Assembly: GCA_017996845.1 (NCBI GenBank)
Contig: JAGOGF010000101.1
Location: 1 to 9,246, forward strand
Reading direction: 5' to 3'
Source of the DNA: Butyrivibrio sp.
GTDB taxonomy: Bacteria; Bacillota_A; Clostridia; Lachnospirales; Lachnospiraceae
DNA: 9,246 bases
Of this stretch, positions 6,967 to 9,246 are shown one piece after another. The position numbers were made by a program, and so were the translations under genes. Under the pieces are notes generated by a model. That model was not told where the DNA came from and searched no databases. It was given only the letters and a program-made list of their open reading frames with translations. How positions within the stretch are numbered: the stretch's first letter is position 1; every line of letters begins with the position of its first letter.

Positions 6967-8196
6967 ATGGCAGAAGTAAGAGATTTCAGCTCTTATACGA
7001 AAAGCAAATTTCATAATGATAAGAAGAGCAGTGATCTGCAGAAGGAAGCACCTTCCTATACAGAAAAAATCAGGAGTCATAAACTGATTGTTTTTTACAG
7101 GACAATTCTTTCTGCGGCGTTGGTCTGTGCTGTTCTTGCAGTGATTTATATTCAGTGGAAGGATAAGGTCTATTCAGAATCAAAGGTGGTTCGTACTATT
7201 GCTGAATCAAATCTGGAAGGAACTTCTGTAGTTGCACTTGGCAATTATATTTTACAGTACAGCAAAGATGGTATGAGCTGTATGAATGCGGGCGGGCAGG
7301 CACAATGGAACCAAACATATGAGATGCAGGCACCGATTGTTCATACCTGCCAAAATGCTGCAGCGATAGGGGATTATAATGGACATATGATCTATGTTGC
7401 TGATACAAAAGGCGCACTTGGGCAGATTGATACCAATCTGCCGATCCGTGATTTTTGTGTCGCATCACAGGGCGTAGTAGCAGCGATCCTGGATGATACA
7501 AATGTTACATGGATCAATCTGTATGATTCACAGGGCAAGACACTTGCAAATTTTAAAACCACGATGAAAGACAGCGGATATCCCGTCAGCATCAGCATAT
7601 CACCGAATGGACAGCTTCTTTGTGTATCGTTTTTGTATGCAAAGGATGGAAATGTGAAAACAAGCGTGGCGTTCTATAATTTTGGATCAGTTGGACAGAA
7701 TGAGACAGATAATTATGCCAGCGGATATGATTATGACAACGCAGTGGCGCCTTTTGTACAGTTTATGAATGGAAAATCAGCATATGCAGTTTCAGACGAC
7801 CGCATTATGTTTTACACGGGTGATCAGGTTCCGGAAAGCCAGGCAGAAAATCTTTTTCAGGATGAAGAAGTGAAATCTGTGTTTGGAAACGATCAATTCG
7901 TAGGCATTGTTTTTGCAAACAATACGGCACAGGGAACATATAGACTGCAAGTATATAATGCTACAGGGGGACTGGTTCTGACTAAATATTTTAATCTGGA
8001 GTATACAAATATTATGTTTTCAGGGGATCAGTTTGCTATATATAATGAATCTCAGTGGCAGCTGTGTGCAATGGACGGAACGGATAAATTTCAGGGAACT
8101 TTTTCGGGAAATCTAAAGACAATTATTCCGACGACATCCAGAAATCGTTTCACAATGGTTATGCAAGATGCAATTCAGGAAATAGAACTCAGATAA
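6967..8196 (+). CDS. Membrane-anchored protein, DUF5711-like beta-propeller
   Basis: This 409-residue protein has a polar, lysine-rich N-terminal tail (1-39), one hydrophobic helix (about 40-62) and a long soluble C-terminal part. With positive residues before the helix, the large domain should face outside the cell. That domain contains repeating hydrophobic beta-strand blocks separated by aspartate/glycine turns, such as VVALGNYILQYSKDG, HMIYVADTKGALG and VTWINLYDSQGKTLANF, each about 40 residues apart. This suggests a WD40/PQQ-like beta-propeller. I believe it matches the uncharacterised DUF5711 family of Clostridia, from memory and not by search. No catalytic motif is visible. The start ATG 6967 has only a weak GAAAGAG (6950-6956) about 10 bases upstream, so translation may be modest. 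It lies 25 bases after galM and 17 before the CvpA-like gene. A sensing or scaffolding role in the envelope is possible but not shown. Confidence 0.75.
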   Translation: MAEVRDFSSYTKSKFHNDKKSSDLQKEAPSYTEKIRSHKLIVFYRTILSAALVCAVLAVIYIQWKDKVYSESKVVRTIAESNLEGTSVVALGNYILQYSKDGMSCMNAGGQAQWNQTYEMQAPIVHTCQNAAAIGDYNGHMIYVADTKGALGQIDTNLPIRDFCVASQGVVAAILDDTNVTWINLYDSQGKTLANFKTTMKDSGYPVSISISPNGQLLCVSFLYAKDGNVKTSVAFYNFGSVGQNETDNYASGYDYDNAVAPFVQFMNGKSAYAVSDDRIMFYTGDQVPESQAENLFQDEEVKSVFGNDQFVGIVFANNTAQGTYRLQVYNATGGLVLTKYFNLEYTNIMFSGDQFAIYNESQWQLCAMDGTDKFQGTFSGNLKTIIPTTSRNRFTMVMQDAIQEIELR

Positions 8197-8213
8197 TCAA
8201 GCAGGAAAAGATT

Positions 8214-8669
8214 ATGCCGGAAAATACGATTATATATGGAATTACAACAGAAGAATTTGTTGTTGCGGTCTCTGCAGTAATGCTGTTATTGTGGAGAGTC
8301 TCGTACGGTTATCGAAAAGGCCTTATTGCGGAAGCATTGGGCCTTATTTCTGTGGTGGCTGCTTTTGCGGTTGCATATTATGCGATTCGGGCATTTAATA
8401 ATCTGAAGGCTTTTCAGCTTGGGGAAGTTCCGGGAAAGATAATCGGTTTAGCGATTGCGTTTGTTGTATATCGGATATTTCATGCAATTGCGGATGCATT
8501 CAGACATGTCAATGAGGTACCTTTTATAGGTACAATTGACAGCTTTCTTGGTTCTATCGTCGGTTTTGCTGAAGCATGCCTTCTAATATATGTATTTACA
8601 TATATCACAGGTATTGATGTAAAAGAAGTTACCATGACGGTGATTGATAAATTGATCACAAATATCTGA
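8214..8669 (+). CDS. CvpA family integral membrane protein
   Basis: The 151-residue protein has four hydrophobic helices at about residues 15-31, 37-57, 72-92 and 110-134. Between helices 1 and 2 is GYRKGLIAEALG (32-43), matching the G-x-x-x-G-x-x-x-E pattern of the CvpA/colicin V production family. The late VPFIGTIDSFLGSIVGFAEA (about 101-120) matches the family's second conserved block. CvpA proteins are inner-membrane proteins of uncertain mechanism, linked to colicin V export and envelope robustness in Enterobacteria and to cell-division-adjacent genes in Firmicutes. It starts at ATG 8214, 7 bases after AGGA (8203-8206). The tight spacing to the preceding DUF5711-like gene suggests that the two envelope proteins act together. 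It is the last gene before a long non-coding region. I see no strong terminator after it. Confidence 0.85.
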   Translation: MPENTIIYGITTEEFVVAVSAVMLLLWRVSYGYRKGLIAEALGLISVVAAFAVAYYAIRAFNNLKAFQLGEVPGKIIGLAIAFVVYRIFHAIADAFRHVNEVPFIGTIDSFLGSIVGFAEACLLIYVFTYITGIDVKEVTMTVIDKLITNI

Positions 8670-8749
8670 TAATTCAGACAACTCCCTTTGCTTATGATAT
8701 GGAAAGGATGTATATAGGATACAATTCAAGATATAGTTGATTTTTTGAA

Positions 8750-8777
8750 ATGACATTACTAGATATAGTCATATAAT
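8750..8777 (+). promoter_or_regulatory. Possible upstream promoter
   Basis: ATGACA at 8750-8755 (five of six matches to TTGACA) and a perfect TATAAT at 8772-8777 are separated by 16 bp. The -35 overlaps an inverted repeat ATGAC (8750-8754)/GTCAT (8768-8772) that could be a protein site or chance. In such AT-rich DNA a chance match is quite possible. Confidence 0.35.
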
Positions 8778-8886
8778 AGAAAAGCAGTATCAATGCCTGA
8801 TTGCGATAATTGTACCTCTGATTGGAACAGTTAAAAAAGCCTGTTCACAGTATTAAAAAAAATTGTGTGAAAAATAAATATAATTG

Positions 8887-8915
8887 TTGCATTCTGGAAA
8901 AAAAGGTGATATAGT
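8887..8915 (+). promoter_or_regulatory. Tandem promoter 1, TG-extended
   Basis: TTGCAT (8887-8892) and TATAGT (8910-8915) are separated by 17 bp, and TGA precedes the -10 (GTGATATAGTA, 8906-8916). The spacer is rich in A. The start would fall near 8921-8923, at the edge of a stem formed by TTACCC (8921-8926) with GGGTAA (8957-8962). Confidence 0.55.
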
Positions 8916-8920
8916 ATGAC

Positions 8921-8962
8921 TTACCCGCTGCGGAGGACATACTTCTCCAAAAGCAAGGGTAA
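8921..8962 (+). repeat. Nested hairpin at the predicted RNA 5' end
   Basis: An outer stem pairs TTACCC (8921-8926) with GGGTAA (8957-8962). An inner stem pairs GGAGGA (8932-8937) with TTCTCC (8943-8948), with one G-T pair and the 5-base loop CATAC. No T tract follows, so it is not a standard terminator. It matches no riboswitch I recognise. Confidence 0.4.
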
Positions 8963-8981
8963 AGGAAAAATAAAAAAGTTC

Positions 8982-9010
8982 TTGACAAAGCGAACCGTAA
9001 GTGATAAAGT
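8982..9010 (+). promoter_or_regulatory. Tandem promoter 2, near-consensus, likely the main rRNA-type promoter
   Basis: A perfect TTGACA (8982-8987), a 17-bp spacer and TAAAGT (9005-9010) form a strong promoter, with TGA before the -10 (GTGATAAAGTA, 9001-9011). The 21 bases upstream (8961-8981) are almost all A and T, a likely UP element. The start would be near 9016-9018. This is the best promoter in the window and the main reason for suspecting a stable RNA operon downstream. Confidence 0.8.
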
Positions 9011-9107
9011 AAAAAACGTTGCGGCTGAGCAATCGCCAAGACACTGAGGACCAGGAAACATTGGGAATCAGGGAAAAGCACCTTGACAAATAAACAGTAA
9101 TGCAACC

Positions 9108-9135
9108 TTGAAAAATTCTAAAAAGCAGATAAGAT
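9108..9135 (+). promoter_or_regulatory. Possible tandem promoter 3
   Basis: TTGAAA (9108-9113) and TAAGAT (9130-9135) are separated by 16 bp. The -10 overlaps a short hairpin, GCAGAT (9125-9130)/ATCTGC (9134-9139). A perfect TTGACA at 9083-9088 nearby has no matching -10 at 16-18 bp. Moderate to low confidence. Confidence 0.35.
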
Positions 9136-9162
9136 CTGCAGAGAATAATTCAGAACAACCAA

Positions 9163-9193
9163 CTTTCATACAACCAAGCCGGGCGTATGAGAG
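9163..9193 (+). repeat. Leader hairpin before the window edge
   Basis: CTTTCATAC (9163-9171) can pair with GTATGAGAG (9185-9193) over nine pairs with one G-T, leaving a 13-base loop. The 3' flank is A-rich, not T-rich, so this is not a terminator for either strand. It fits a structured pre-rRNA leader, but its function cannot be read from sequence. Confidence 0.45.
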
Positions 9194-9246
9194 AAAAAGT
9201 AAAAAACGGACAGAGTCAGCAAATGATTCTGGCCGGATCGAATAAT

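Larger units (their letters stand above)
8670..9246 (+). other. Non-coding promoter and leader region, probably upstream of an rRNA operon
   Basis: No supported gene lies in these 577 bases. The region is A-rich and holds several sigma-A-like promoters on the plus strand (separate entries), AT-rich tracts in front of the -35 boxes that could act as UP elements, and multiple inverted repeats. Tandem strong promoters, a long non-coding structured leader and an A-rich context are typical of rRNA operon upstream regions in Clostridia, and a 16S gene would begin beyond the window edge. This identity is inference, because no 16S sequence is reached. A clear boxA antitermination element was not found. 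Confidence 0.5.

Noticed and set aside
8665..8678. TCTGA-TAAT-TCAGA at the end of the cvpA-like gene as a terminator
   Set aside because: The stem is a weak AT-leaning 5 bp and the following CAACTCCCTTTGC is not a T tract.
8825..8846. GAACAG/CTGTTC hairpin with a 10-base A-rich loop as a terminator of the operon
   Set aside because: No T tract follows on either strand, so it does not qualify as a Rho-independent terminator.
9083..9088. Perfect TTGACA as a further promoter
   Set aside because: No acceptable -10 lies 16-18 bp downstream; the nearest -10-like words are at wrong spacing.
8845..9105. Minus-strand open frames of 78-86 codons in the terminal non-coding region
   Set aside because: They run antisense through near-consensus promoters and A-rich tracts; the Phe/Leu-rich products are what reversed A-rich DNA gives. 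No start signal is seen.

Overview
The window looks like ordinary chromosome from a low-to-moderate GC Firmicute of the class Clostridia, most likely a Lachnospiraceae relative. The grounds are the AAGGAGG-type ribosome binding sites, the AT-leaning codon use, a dnaX-ybaB-recR cluster, a phosphofructokinase of the Gly104/Lys124 type, and a pair of proteins (a DUF5711-like anchored protein and a CvpA-like protein) that I associate with this group. The family assignment is inference from recalled protein relationships; no search was run.

Layout. (1) 85-1412: a lone plus-strand MFS efflux-type transporter with its own extended -10 promoter. (2) 1413-1720: a gene-poor gap ending in a minus-strand terminator. 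(3) 1721-1808: a minus-strand class II tRNA-Ser(CGA), with a minus-strand sigma-A promoter at 1888-1916. (4) 1924-8669: a plus-strand run of seven closely spaced genes, probably one operon: 6-phosphofructokinase, dnaX, ybaB/ebfC, recR, galM (aldose 1-epimerase), a DUF5711-like single-pass membrane protein and a CvpA-like four-helix membrane protein. Gaps are 34, 12, -1, 10, 25 and 17 bases, and I see no convincing terminator inside. (5) 8670-9246: 577 bases without a gene, carrying tandem promoters with near-consensus -35 and TG-extended -10 elements and a hairpin-rich leader. This is the architecture expected just upstream of a 16S rRNA gene, which would start beyond the window edge.

How the genes fit together. 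The dnaX-ybaB-recR core couples the replication clamp loader to a DNA-binding protein and a recombination mediator. It is flanked by sugar metabolism genes (phosphofructokinase upstream, GalM downstream) and followed by two envelope genes without an assigned job. The operon promoter sits back to back with the tRNA-Ser promoter, with only 7 bp between the two -35 hexamers.

I do not see a mobile element, CRISPR array, phage gene or toxin-antitoxin module, and no clearly new system. The points most worth a second look are unusual active-site residues in the phosphofructokinase, an A8 run in dnaX that places a TGA in the -1 frame, the back-to-back promoters, the uncharacterised DUF5711/CvpA pair, and repeated promoter and hairpin structure in the terminal non-coding region.
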